The notes under the pieces: generated by a model | The model's database searches: none | What the model saw: the letters and a program-made list of their open reading frames with translations, nothing else | Told to the model about the DNA's origin: nothing | Made by a program: the position numbers and the translations under genes | NCBI GenBank assembly: GCA_963921935.1 | Contig: OY998178.1 | Location: 201,532,862-201,596,861 of the forward strand | Reading direction: 5' to 3' | From: Galeruca laticollis | Lineage: Eukaryota; Arthropoda; Insecta; Coleoptera; Chrysomelidae | Length of the DNA stretch: 64,000 bases | Part shown: positions 1 to 10,720 of the stretch, piece after piece | Position numbering within the stretch: position 1 is the first letter of the stretch | Layout of the letters: each line of letters starts with the position of its first letter

Positions 1-18
1 TATATATATCTATATATT

Positions 19-53
<35 letters not shown>

Positions 54-85
54 GATATATATCATATATATATATATATTATATA

Positions 86-130
<45 letters not shown>
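1..130. repeat. (TA)n-rich tract
   Basis: Almost uninterrupted alternating T and A with a few extra T or A bases; simple-sequence DNA cut by the window start. Confidence 0.95.
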
Positions 131-132
<2 letters not shown>

Positions 133-1976
133 AAAGAACTTGCGACACTTTGTATGCGATAATATGAAATGAACATGCTACACACGCTATGCAAATACAA
201 AATTTAAAATTTAATTATCATTTAAAACGTCAGAAATCTATGGAAGAAAAATCATTCAAGAGAGAAAATAAATAATAAATCAAACCGAAGAAACATAAAG
301 GAAATTCTCAATGTACCCTGTAAATGCACATATGTTAGAGATAAAATGAATTCTAGCTATTGAAAGAGAACCTTTTAGAACGTCACCTTATATAAATTGT
401 AACAATCTATTTTTCACACAGTAAGAGTCAAAAGATGTTTTAAAGTATACTAATTAGATATTGTAAGAAACTTTTTGGAAACACCAGAAAATTATTTTAG
501 AATATGTCAAGGAATAAAATCAAAATAATAAAAACGTTAGAGCTATAATGTCTGACATTTGTGAAATTAATTGTCATTTTAGGTAGAGCAAGTGAAAGAA
601 AATATAACTGTCAGTTTTAAATATTTTGGAAATTATATAAAAGGAAGTAGTATATGAAATTTGATTATTTAGAAATATAAAACGGAATGTTCTAAAAAGA
701 TAAATAAACAATTTGAAACCTGAAATGAGATTTACCAACAAAAATTTTCACAACCGATTTGATTGGTTAATTATAATTGAAATGTTTTGATCAGCGGCAA
801 GCGCATTGAGAATTAGGAAAAAAATGAATGGGGAAGGTTGTTAATAATGTTTACTATTAACTAGGTAGAATTCTTTCTAACAATCAATGGGGGTGAAAGT
901 TAAAATCTTTGGAAAAGAATTTTGAATAACTAGAGAAGCGGCACTACTAAATGGTAAATATAGAAAGAAATAGATTATTTTTTAACATAATTCAATAAAA
1001 TCTATAAATGAATCTGATAAATAGAAAAATAACAAGAGATTGGTAAAATAGCAGTACACTAACCTTAATTATTGATCCGTGTAATCAAGTAAAGTTTTGT
1101 ATCGTGGAAATGATATAACATCGTCTTTGGTTCATACCCAAACAGGAGAAACTGTACAATATCCCAGCAAGGATCCTACAAGAATTAACGAGGTGAATTG
1201 GACATAAGTGAACAGGTATTTAAAAACTATTCCATTTTAAAAAGTTAAATAAACTCACTTGTATTGTGTACATAGTTGAACGTTGAAATTTCACAGACAT
1301 TATTCATCGCCATATCCGCCATTTTTTATTCTAGAGTTTTTTGACAAGATAGTTAATGTGTATATTATGTTGCATAGTTGCACTTATATTTAATGATAAT
1401 CCATTTGAGCGAATGTGTTTTGAATGAACGATCATCATAGATAAGTTATTCTTTTTAAAAATAAATTGTATTTGAATAATGTGTTTGTTTTCCTTGATTT
1501 CGCATTAAAAAACGTTTTTCATTTGAAAAATTTAACTACATTGTTGGAGAATTTCATTTCTAGACGATTGTTTCATTTATCATTTGGCAGTTGGCACCAT
1601 TGATCAGACGGATCACAACTGTAGAGGGGTCTCGAAACAGAATGTACAGGACCGTTCTGTAAAATTTTATAAAGAAAGGAAAAGCAAGAATTTTTTTATT
1701 ATTTGAAACTTTTTAAATAATAAATATTTTGTTTTTGGAGCTTCTAATATAAATTAAAAATATTTTATCTTATTCCATGAACCCAAGATTCTGAGGTTAT
1801 TGAGTTCTCATGTAAATAACTAAAACTAGGATTTCAAAGTATAAAAAAAAGGTGAGTGTAATTATTTCATGATATATTTAAAAAAAATTCAATATACCGG
1901 GCGAATCAAAACATATAATTCATATAAGCTAAACAATAATAATTAGGTTTCTCACACATAAGAAACCACAATAATT
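131..1976. other. AT-rich non-coding stretch, possible 5' LTR remnant
   Basis: No credible coding region in either strand. A primer-binding-like sequence follows directly (1977-1996) and a 7 bp stem (GGTTTCT/AGAAACC, about 1945-1967) sits just before it. The right-hand part of this stretch could therefore be the end of a plus-strand LTR. No second LTR copy was found in the window, so this is inference only. Confidence 0.25.
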
Positions 1977-2170
1977 TGTCGGCCCAACGTAGGGCGAATA
2001 GAGGGAGTTTTAAAACATTAAAATTCCACACCAAAGATTCCACAATGGCAGCCAAAAAAACTTCACAGGTTAGAGATAAAGTGAATCAAATAGTACATTA
2101 CCTAAGCTTTCGAAGAGCATTGTCTTCATTCTCAAAGGCTATAATAAACCAGAAAGAAAAAATCGGTTAA
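1977..2170 (+). other. Primer-binding-like site plus short leader ORF of a decayed LTR element
   Basis: The sequence TGTCGGCCCAACGTAGGGCG (1977-1996) resembles the TGGCGCCCAACGTGGGGC-type primer-binding site seen next to the Gypsy LTR at 54 kb, and also the PBS-like site at 17.87 kb. An ATG at 2045 opens 42 codons (start MAAKKTSQ, stop at about 2168-2170), which could be the start of a gag gene cut off by the following TA tract. The match is partial, there is no downstream gag domain, and chance similarity cannot be excluded. Confidence 0.3.
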
Positions 2171-2302
2171 CTTAATAAAGAAAACAACTTCTGAAATCAT
2201 TACGACTTACTTGTAGTGTTGATTTAAAATTAAACTCACATTTTACAAATTGCAGGAAAACCTTCATCCACTAAAGATTAAAATATTTAGTCGACATTTT
2301 GG

Positions 2303-2303
<1 letters not shown>

Positions 2304-2356
<53 letters not shown>

Positions 2357-2374
2357 TTATTATATATATACTCG

Positions 2375-2419
<45 letters not shown>

Positions 2420-2457
2420 TTATTATATATATACTCGTATAAATATATATATATATT

Positions 2458-2532
<75 letters not shown>
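2304..2532. repeat. Compound (TA)n microsatellite
   Basis: Long (TA)n in which a block of about 65 bp, containing a TTTATTATATATATACTCG motif, occurs twice in direct orientation. The tract abuts the start of the next interspersed repeat. Confidence 0.9.
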
Positions 2533-2533
<1 letters not shown>

Positions 2534-3771
2534 TAGCTGACCCGGCCACGCGTTGCTGTGGCTAAAGTTTTTGTTATATTACATTATAGTAAACAATCTA
2601 AGAGGAACAATAAGAGAACATCAGTCACGGAGTCCACTATGCTTTTTGACACAGATGGTATTTGTAAAAAAATATGGTGATCTTCTTATTTGACTTTCTA
2701 CTACTATAACCCTTTAGTACAATGAAATTATTTACGAACAAAGACGAAAATGTTGATGTTGGTATACAAATTCACTGGATTGAGATTTGAAGGGGAAGTA
2801 CGTTGAACACAATTAATTAAAATGTTCTTACACTTGATATTAAGCAGAAATCAATAGGTACAAAATAAAAATTTATCAGATTAATTATTTCCATGAAAAA
2901 GTGTAGGAAATTGTGTATCATTTTTGCATTGACATTTTAATTAAATTTTATAATTATGTGATAATACTTACATACATATATTCAAATTAAATTATAAAGT
3001 TTTGATCAATGAAGCACAAATAAGTAAAAAACAATTTCACTGTATTATCTTCACTATAATATGAATTGAATTTACACTTCAGTCTAAGTAACACGTGGCC
3101 GGCTATGCTAACACCAAAAATTTAAAAAGTGGAAATAATTGAATTATACGGTATTTCGTTTTAATAATTCACTACAAAATAAATTAAATTAATTTTATAG
3201 CGTCAACAACACGTGGTAATTATGCTGTTAAAATGTAGCTTATATGACACGTTCGTAGATTTACCATAGCAGCGCCATCTATTGATTAGTTACTCAACCC
3301 AGTCGAGAGGTATCGACATCTGTTAGAATCATTTGGAGTTAACAGATAATTGTGACTGTCAAATAATAACAGACAAATAATTAGCTGAATTATACGGTAT
3401 TTCGTTCACTACAAAATAAATTTAATTAATTTTATAGCGTCAACAACACGTGGTAATTATGCTGTTAAAATGTAGCTTATATGACACGTTCGTAGATTTA
3501 CCATAGCAGCGCCATCTATTGATTACTTACTCAACCCAGTCGAAAGGTATCGACATCTGTTAGAATGATTTGGACTTAACAGATAATTGTGAATAGTGAC
3601 TAATAACAGACAAATAATTAGCAATAAATTAAAATTGCGACTATAATTTGAGATTTAAACTATCCTATCTCTCAAGTTGGATCGAACTGCACATGGTGTG
3701 CGAATTTTATTATAATCGGTTAAGTGGTTTAGGAGTCCATTGAGGACAAACATTGTGACACGAGATTTATA
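2533..3771 (+). repeat. Unclassified interspersed repeat with internal duplication
   Basis: Starts CTAGCTGACCCGGCCACGCG straight after a TA tract and ends with a GTGACACGAGATTTATATAT-type tail straight before another. I associate this CCCGGC start and GACACGAGA tail with interspersed repeats in arthropods but cannot name the family. A block of about 230 bp occurs twice in direct orientation (about 3139-3382 and 3386-3621), with only scattered differences. No coding capacity. Confidence 0.55.
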
Positions 3772-3802
3772 TATATTTAGATATATATATATATAAATAT
3801 AT

Positions 3803-4443
3803 ACAGGGTGTCCCGGGACTAATGGGAAAAAAGTCAGGAGCGTATAATCAGAGCCAAAATAATGTTAGTACTTCATATAAACTTTCTCTATGCAGGCCCT
3901 CGTTTTCGAGTTATAGGCCTCCAAAGTTTTAATTTTGAATTTGGTTTTTATTTTTATTTTTTGTACTAGTTATTTGATCTTTATAAAATTCACGGCAAAG
4001 CTATATTGTACATGTATGTTTATTTTGGTGAGGTAAACAGATTTGCAGTAGTGCCTTGATGCCAGGGACGGACTACTCGCAATGGTTAGTGATACAAAAA
4101 TTTTGCAGGGATGGCACACCCTGTATGAAATTATCGAAATTGACTTCCCCACACATTACGCTAACGAAAAGGTACTCTTGTTGGAATTCGATAAAATAAG
4201 CCGTTTGGCTAATATTTACAGTTTTATTAATGCACTACGTACAAATTTACCTAACTAATTTATTTATATGATGTCCAAGATTTACCTATAGTACTACAAA
4301 AAAATAAATTGATGATAGCAGATGATAAAAACATTAAGAACTTATTTGATGGGTATTAAATAGGTACGCAAACAACGTAATTAGTTGCTTTTAATCAAAA
4401 TTACACAACATTATTAAACCATTAAGAAAACCTCAAAAAACAC
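3803..4443 (+). repeat. Left ~640 bp terminal inverted repeat of copy 1
   Basis: Reverse complement of 6254-6892. An antisense 60-codon reading frame at 3970-4152 translates identically to one at 6549-6731, which shows how alike the arms are. At about 4106-4128 lies GGCACACCCTGTA, an inverted version of the outer end, so 3803-4128 is itself framed like a small MITE. Confidence 0.9.
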
Positions 4444-4720
4444 TTCCCCACACATTAAGCTGACGAACAGGTACTCTTGTTGCAATTCGATTAAATAAGC
4501 CGATTGGCTAATATTTACAGTTTTATTAATGCACTACGTACCAATTACGCATTCACCATTTTTATAAGTACACAACAAGGTAGAACTAACTTATTAATAC
4601 GATGTTCAGAATTTACTACCTACAGTACAACAAAAAAATAATTTAGCGATAGCAGAAGATAAAAAACATTAACGACTTATTAATTCGAAAGTTGGTAAAA
4701 AAATTTTAAAAGTGTTTTTA
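4136..4720. repeat. Direct duplication inside left end of copy 1
   Basis: The block starting CTTCCCCACACATTA at about 4138 recurs in diverged form from 4443. Copy 2 has only one such block at its transposase-5' end (about 30170-30430). The first block matches the opposite (3') end of the element more closely, which suggests the left end acquired a copied right end. Confidence 0.7.
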
Positions 4721-4721
4721 C

Positions 4722-4963
4722 CGAAATTTACTGTCTCGACCCTTACTTCGTGGAATATGCTCATATTAGTGTTTTTAAATGAACCTAAAGGTCTCTAGTT
4801 AATTCCACAATATAATACAAGTTATTGAAAATTCTAAAAAATTGACAATGATATTGATTTATCGAAACAATTGTCAATTTTTTAGAATTTTCAATAACTT
4901 GTATTATATTGTGGAATTAACTAGAGACCTTGAGTTTCATTTAAAAACACTAAGTGTTTTTAC
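4722..4963. repeat. Nested palindromic insertion
   Basis: Two arms of about 81 bp (about 4769-4849 and 4869-4950) form a nearly perfect hairpin with a loop of about 19 bp. The insertion is bounded by a direct repeat, GTGTTTTTACC. Copy 2 (about 30145-30165, opposite strand) carries the uninterrupted sequence, i.e. the empty site. A half version of the same sequence occurs at about 33741-33890, next to a Penelope-like element. Confidence 0.75.
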
Positions 4964-5064
4964 CGTTTATCAAGTAACCATAGGATTAGTTGTCAAATGT
5001 TGTGTAGAATAGTTCGTAGTCAGCACTTCTCAATAATTCATGAGTACTTAATTTAACAGTTACA

Positions 5065-6199
5065 ATGGCAGAATTCACTTTTATTGAGTACGCAGATATG
5101 CATTTAATGTATGGACTGGTTTCTCGAAACTGTTTAACGGCCAGAAGGCTTTATGCAGAACATTTTGCAAACAGATCATTGCCAAACAGACGAATGTTTG
5201 AGCGTATTAATCTCAGGATACGAGAAACATGTATGAATAAGTAAATGTAATTTTCCATGTATACAAAACAAAATTTTAAATTTTAGGAAGTTTTTTGCCA
5301 AAAAAGGTGGAGAAGGTCCAGTACGAAGCGTACGTACTGTGGCAGTCGAACAAGACTTGTTAAATGCAGTTGATCATGAACCATCAACGAGTTTACGAAA
5401 ATTATCAAGAGAACATAACGTATCGAAATCAGTTGTTCATCGAGTTCTAAAAGAACGGCTGTTATATCCTCTTCACATGAAAAAAGTACACAGTATGATA
5501 GTGGCTGATTATCCTGCGCGACTTGAGTATAGCCATTGCTTTCTGCGACAACAACAAGCAGACAATACATTTATTAGTAACGTTCTCTTTACGAACGAAT
5601 CCGGTTTCACCAGAGATCGAGTCATAAATTCTCATAATAAGCATTTATGGGATGATGTGAATCCACATGGCATTATCCAAACTAGGAGTCAGTATAGATT
5701 CATGGTTAATGTTTGGGCAGGAATAGTTGGCAATCATTTGATAGGGCCATACTCTATTGACGGTACTTTGACGGGTCAGAGATATTTGGAGTTTTTGCAA
5801 AATGAGTTAAGGAACCTGTTTGATGATGTACTAGTACCAACTCGAAGGAATTTATGGTTCATGCATGATGGGGCCCCTCCTCATTTCAGTTTAGATGTAC
5901 GACAGCATTTACACACAAGGTTTCCTTATAGATGGATTGGTCGTGGAGGCCCTTTTCAATGGCCACCGCGATCAAGAGACGTTAATCCTGTGGATTTCTT
6001 TCTCTAGGGTTCTCTCAAAAGTAAGGTATTCGCAACACCTGTGCAAACAAGGCAAGATTTAATAGACAGAATTGTGTTACGCTGCAATGTTATTAGAAAT
6101 AATGTGGGATTGCTCTTTCAAGTGCAAAGAAACAACCTTCGTAGACTTAGAATGTGCGTGGAAGTGGGAGGAGCTCATATTGTACATTTATTACAATAA
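5065..6199 (+). pseudogene. DUF4817/DDE transposase, copy 1 (damaged)
   Basis: Exon 1 (5065-5240) encodes a DUF4817-type helix-turn-helix start (MAEFTFIEYADMHLMYG). A 46 bp GT-AG intron (5241-5286) restores frame with exon 2 (5287-6199), giving 362 codons. Exon 2 has a second HTH region (SLRKLSREHNVSKSVVHRVL) followed by the DDE core: the first acidic site in FTxESGF, the second in HDGAPPH, the third in RSRDVNPVDFF, with 36 residues between the last two. Two lesions are visible against copy 2: the first catalytic Asp is Asn (codon 5594-5596), and a Trp codon in the FFLWG motif is TAG (6005-6007). The protein would cut and paste the element in the nucleus at TA sites, but this copy should be inactive. 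Confidence 0.9.
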
Positions 6200-6253
6200 C
6201 GTTAGTTTCTGTTGTTGTTTAAAAATTAGTTTTAGTCTAATGTTTTAAAACTT

Positions 6254-6888
6254 GTGTTTTTTGAGGTTTTCTCAATGGTTTAATAATGTTGTGTTCGTAA
6301 TTTTGATTAAAAGCAACTAATTACGTTGTTTGCGTATCTATTTCATTCCCATTTAATAAGTTCCTAATGTTTTTATCATCTGCTATCACCAAATTATATT
6401 TTTGTAGTACTATAGGTAAATCTTGGACATCATATAAATAAGTTAGTTAGGTAAATTTGTACGTAGTGCATTAATAAAACTGTAAATATTAGCCAAACGG
6501 CTTATTTTATCGAATTCCAACAAGAGTACCTTTTCGTTAGCGTAATGTGTGGGGAAGTCAATTTCGATAATTTCATACAGGGTGTGCCATCCCTGCAAAA
6601 TTTTTGTATCACTAACCATTGCGAGTAGTCCGTCCCTGGCATCAAGGCACTACTGCAAATCTGTTTACCTCACCAAAATAAACATACATGTACAATATAG
6701 CTTTGCCGTGAATTTTATAAAGATCAAATAACTAGTACAAAAAATAAAAACCAAATTCAAAATCAAAACTTTGGAGGCCTATAACTCGAAAACGAGGGCC
6801 TGCATAGAGAGAGTTTATATGAAGTACTATCATTATTTTGGCTCAGATTATACGCTCCTGACTTTTTTCCCATTAGTCCCGGGACACC

Positions 6889-6892
<4 letters not shown>
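6254..6892 (-). repeat. Right ~640 bp terminal inverted repeat of copy 1
   Basis: Inverted partner of 3803-4443. It includes the 3' untranslated part of the transposase gene and ends GGGACACCCTGT next to a TA tract. Confidence 0.9.

Positions 6893-6952
<60 letters not shown>
6893..6952. repeat. (TA)n microsatellite
   Basis: About 60 bp of pure TA directly abutting the transposon end. Confidence 0.95.
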
Positions 6953-6954
<2 letters not shown>

Positions 6955-8475
6955 ATATGGTCTATCAAAAGTTGACAGTAGTTGTCAAAAATTTCCCGGC
7001 TATCAAATTGTAATTAATTGAAAGATAAATTTAACATAAAATACTCGAATCACTCTTCCTCAGGGTGGTTTCAATGCGCTATTGAAAATAAAAATTTTAT
7101 ATAAATTTCTTTGTTCTGTTTGATCTATCTAATAATATAATGTGACTGTTTGTCCAAGACTATTAAATTCCTTTTTTGACATTCACTACGTATAAATGAC
7201 TTGTATGTCAACAATAATACACAATTGTCACTTTTTAAAATAAAATTTCTAAATTTGATAAATATGTTTAATTTTCATCAACGTTCTTGAATGGTTTGAA
7301 TGTTATAAATGTGAGTAACAAATTTACAAGTATTTACAATTATAAATCAAATAAATTTAATAATTTAGTTTTCCTTTTTTTACAACAATAAAGAACCAAC
7401 TCGTATCTTCCCAGATATAAACTAAATGAATAACCTACAAACTATAACGTCTTATCTCTAGTACCATAAGTTTTATAAAAAAAATTTTGAAAGAGTTCAA
7501 TCAACTTCAAAATTTCTCTTGATTTGTCAAATATCCGAAATGTGTTTATTTTATTGTATCTTCAAATTATTTAATATTCTATGCGAATTGAAAAGTTTAG
7601 ATGCATCTATAATTCAATTTATTTTTAAGGCCTGAATCTTTCAATTAAATAATAATTCTGGAGTGGACTCACTAGTGTTCGATGATAACAGTCAGCTCGT
7701 ACAATTCTAAAAACTTTAGAATTCCGGATTTTACACCTCTGCTTCAATCTTGACAAAGTTTTTTTTTATCACTCACGCACATAATTTAAATGGGTTACCG
7801 AATAATGCTTTCTATTATTAATCACTGTTGAAATTATTATAATACAAAATTATTGAATAGATCTAAAATTATATGTTACTCTTTGGAGAGCTCCTACTTA
7901 GAAGTTCTCTCTTCGTAGGATTCAACGTTACTGAATATTTTTCTTTCAATAAACAACCCAAATTATATTGTGGTTACCAAACTTTCTCTTTTCTCAAAAA
8001 AAAAAATTATCTCCTTACTATAAATAGATTTGGATTTCTTGTATTAACTAAATACCTTAAAATGACTATTTATTTCTCTAACCTTGAATATCTTTTTTAA
8101 CTATTAAATTTTTCTAAATGAGCACTCAGCTTCTCAGGATGTTGAGTTCATAAGATTAAATATTCATATGATACATATGAACAGTAAACGCCAGATCTAA
8201 ATATTGAATTTTGATAAAAAAAATGTGTGATCTAAAATATTTGTATTAAATAAATTTTAAATTTTTCTCTTAAATAGTTTGAATTCTTATTATATCGGTG
8301 TCATGTATATATGTACAAGGTACATTATAAAGTTAAAATGAATTTCTTTAGTTTGATTTAGTGTAAATTGTACTCTCGAATAGTTTTCCTTTCAATAATC
8401 CTATACTCGTTAATATCTTAAATTGTAATTGACTCGTGTTAGATATATATACAGTGTGTGGCATTATTTTTCCAC

Positions 8476-8480
<5 letters not shown>
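6953..8480. other. AT-rich stretch without recognisable features
   Basis: Only short reading frames with low-complexity translations (for example 7873-8100). Nothing in it matches a family I recognise. Confidence 0.6.
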
Positions 8481-8544
<64 letters not shown>

Positions 8545-8550
8545 TATATT
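8481..8550. repeat. (TA)n microsatellite
   Basis: About 70 bp of TA with one G interruption, directly upstream of a Penelope-like fragment. Confidence 0.95.
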
Positions 8551-8596
8551 TAATATTCAACTTTTTGGTAATATTTAGAATTATTTCTTCTTGGGT

Positions 8597-9680
8597 TAAT
8601 GGATACAGACGAATATAATAATAAAATGATAGAATTACTAAATGATAAACATGTTTGTCAAAAAATTAAAACAGACAAAACCACTTCATTTATAAAACAA
8701 AAACAATACATTTGTAAGAAAACTATTAAATAACGGTTCTATTGATACAAACGAAGCTAAAAAACTACAAAAACATAATGCAATACCTCCAAAAATATAT
8801 GGACTACCAAAATTACACAATCCAAATTTGCCAATTCGACCAATATATTCAATCATCATTCTACAAACTATCCAAATATCTAGCAAACATTTTATCAAAA
8901 ATAACTAAAAATAATTTTTATATAAAAGATTCATTTATGCTGACAGAATTTTTATATACAGTACATATTCCTAATAATTACAAAATTATATTATTAAATA
9001 TTATTTCAATGTACACAAATATCTCAAATGACTTAATAACACATATTCTAAATGAAAAATGGAATTAAATAAAACAAGACACCTCTAATGACTTTATAGA
9101 AAGCATTATGTTTATTCAAACCAATAAATGGTTGTACAATGGGATCTCCAATTTCTTCTAGTTTAGCACAAATGTCAATGGTATATGTAGAAGAAATAGT
9201 ATCAGAAAATATAAAATTTGATATATTATTTTTCAAATGCTATGTTAAGGACTAATTAGCTGCTATTCCATAAGACAAATGTAATGAATTCCTCAATATG
9301 TTTAATTCCTTTAATTCTAAAATACAAGTCACCATAGAAATTGAAAATAATATTTATTTTCTAGATACGACACTAATTAAAACCAATAACAATAAAATAA
9401 AAACTGAATTATTTACAAAAGAAACTTGGTCAGGATGATATCTAAATTATAATTCATTCCATCCAAAAACACAGAAAAATAGTGTTGTTATAGAATCAAT
9501 AGATAGAGCTATAAAACTAACTTCCCTTAAATATCGCCCTGAAGTAATTAAAAAACTTAAAATCGTTTAAGAAAATGATCAAAATCCTTTGAATCGATTA
9601 AATGAAATTATTCAATAACGTACATGCAAATATTACATGTGAATGTGAATCTATGTTTAGAGAATAATATCTTGATCACC
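8597..9680 (+). pseudogene. Penelope-like element reverse transcriptase, decayed (PLE-1)
   Basis: Pieces in several frames reconstruct the order of a Penelope-like RT: an MDTDEYNNKM-type upstream motif (from 8599), PPKIYGLPKLH (about 8787-8820), the LSKITKNNFYIKDSF and MYTNISNDL motifs (8880-9060), GSPISSSLAQ (about 9133-9190) and the active-site region as YVKD instead of YVDD (about 9238-9250), then FLDTTLIK (about 9357). Several stops and frameshifts interrupt it, and one catalytic Asp appears to be Lys. No GIY-YIG endonuclease follows. It would have been a telomere/TPRT-type retroelement polymerase; this copy is dead. Confidence 0.85.
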
Positions 9681-10334
9681 AGAAATAGAAATCTCTAAAA
9701 GCTCTTACTCTTAACGCAGATAGTACTCAATAGAAAATGTCCGTTCCTCTTTATGTTTGCATATTGAGAAACGAACCTTGTCCCTACTAGTTGTACAATA
9801 TATTATTTTTTAACTTATTAATTAGAAACTAAAATTCACAAATTTCATTATTTTTAATTGAATGGTTCGACGATTAGAAAGAGAGACTATGATGTGCTAC
9901 ACGAATAGTAGCATTAGCTATGTACACACAAACAAAACTTCCGAGAAATATGTTAAGCAGAAGATTATTGATTAGGGAAATGCATTCAGTGGAACTGTTT
10001 TAAATTCTTGCATGAAGTATGCGCATATGAAATAGCGTACTATTGGCCATGAGGCATATATCACACAATAGAGTCGACTTATAGGTACTAACATGTTTAT
10101 ATGTATAGTATAGGAGGTCTGGCGTTTATTTATATAATATGTACTGTTATATACGTACAGTGGTTGCTAAACAGTAAAGTGTTTGATTTAGCTACAACGA
10201 ACTAGATAGGTAGATTCATAATAACACGGAGGTATCAAACTATTCTGTTGAAAATTATACGATAGTCGTGATCAAAGAAACTGCCAAAATTATAGAGGTG
10301 TAATATCGACAAGCATACCAACAAAAAACTAAAA
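9681..10334. other. Non-coding stretch, nothing recognised
   Basis: AT-rich, no coherent reading frame or repeat partner seen in this window. Confidence 0.5.
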
Positions 10335-10720
10335 TCATGGAAAAGAGAATAAGAGATAAGGAATAATGGGATGGAAAAAGAAGTAATGAGCAAGAAATAT
10401 ATCTATGAAACAAGCTAATATGTCATCTACATATCTATACCAAAATAAGATATTTTTTGAAATGTTAAAACAAGACTTTTCCTCCCAAACTGTCAATAAA
10501 AATGTTTGCCAAAATTGGTGGCTTCCCATTGGTAAATATATATCTTATTGTCAAAAGTGAAATAATTCTGAATAACACATACATCAAATAAGTTAAGTAT
10601 ATCTGATATTATTCGATAGTTCTAGCTGCTATTGATACCACTTTTTGAATGAAGTGGTACAATTCTAAGTCAGGTAAATGAAAATCCATTTATTCAAGAT
10701 TAGAGACTAAATTGTTACCG
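10335..10720 (-). pseudogene. Penelope-like RT fragment (PLE-2)
   Basis: On the minus strand the residues FTFDNKIY (about 10540-10565) are followed by a decayed MGSP-type region and by NILFWYRYVDDILACF (about 10397-10445), the palm catalytic YVDD of Penelope-like reverse transcriptases. Downstream the reading frame runs into unrelated AT-rich sequence. It is in the opposite orientation to PLE-1 and belongs to a visibly different lineage. Confidence 0.75.

Larger units (their letters stand above)
3803..6892 (+). mobile_element. IS630-Tc1-mariner-type transposon (DUF4817 group), copy 1
   Basis: A 3.09 kb DNA transposon. It begins ACAGGGTGTCCCGGGAC at 3803, ends with the reverse complement at 6892, and is flanked by TA as expected for this superfamily. 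It contains a two-exon transposase gene on the plus strand (5065-6199). The terminal inverted repeats extend about 640 bp, far longer than is usual for mariner-type elements. The left end also holds an extra internal duplication (4136-4720) and a nested palindromic insertion (4722-4963). The transposase is damaged, so the copy is non-autonomous now. A second copy lies at 27261-30760. Confidence 0.9.

Noticed and set aside
2250..2549. Reading frames made of alternating Ile and Tyr, also near 1-200, 6850-7013, 25100-25290, 47320-47520, 54508-54696 and 60212-60439
   Set aside because: They are translations of (TA)n tracts and not genes.
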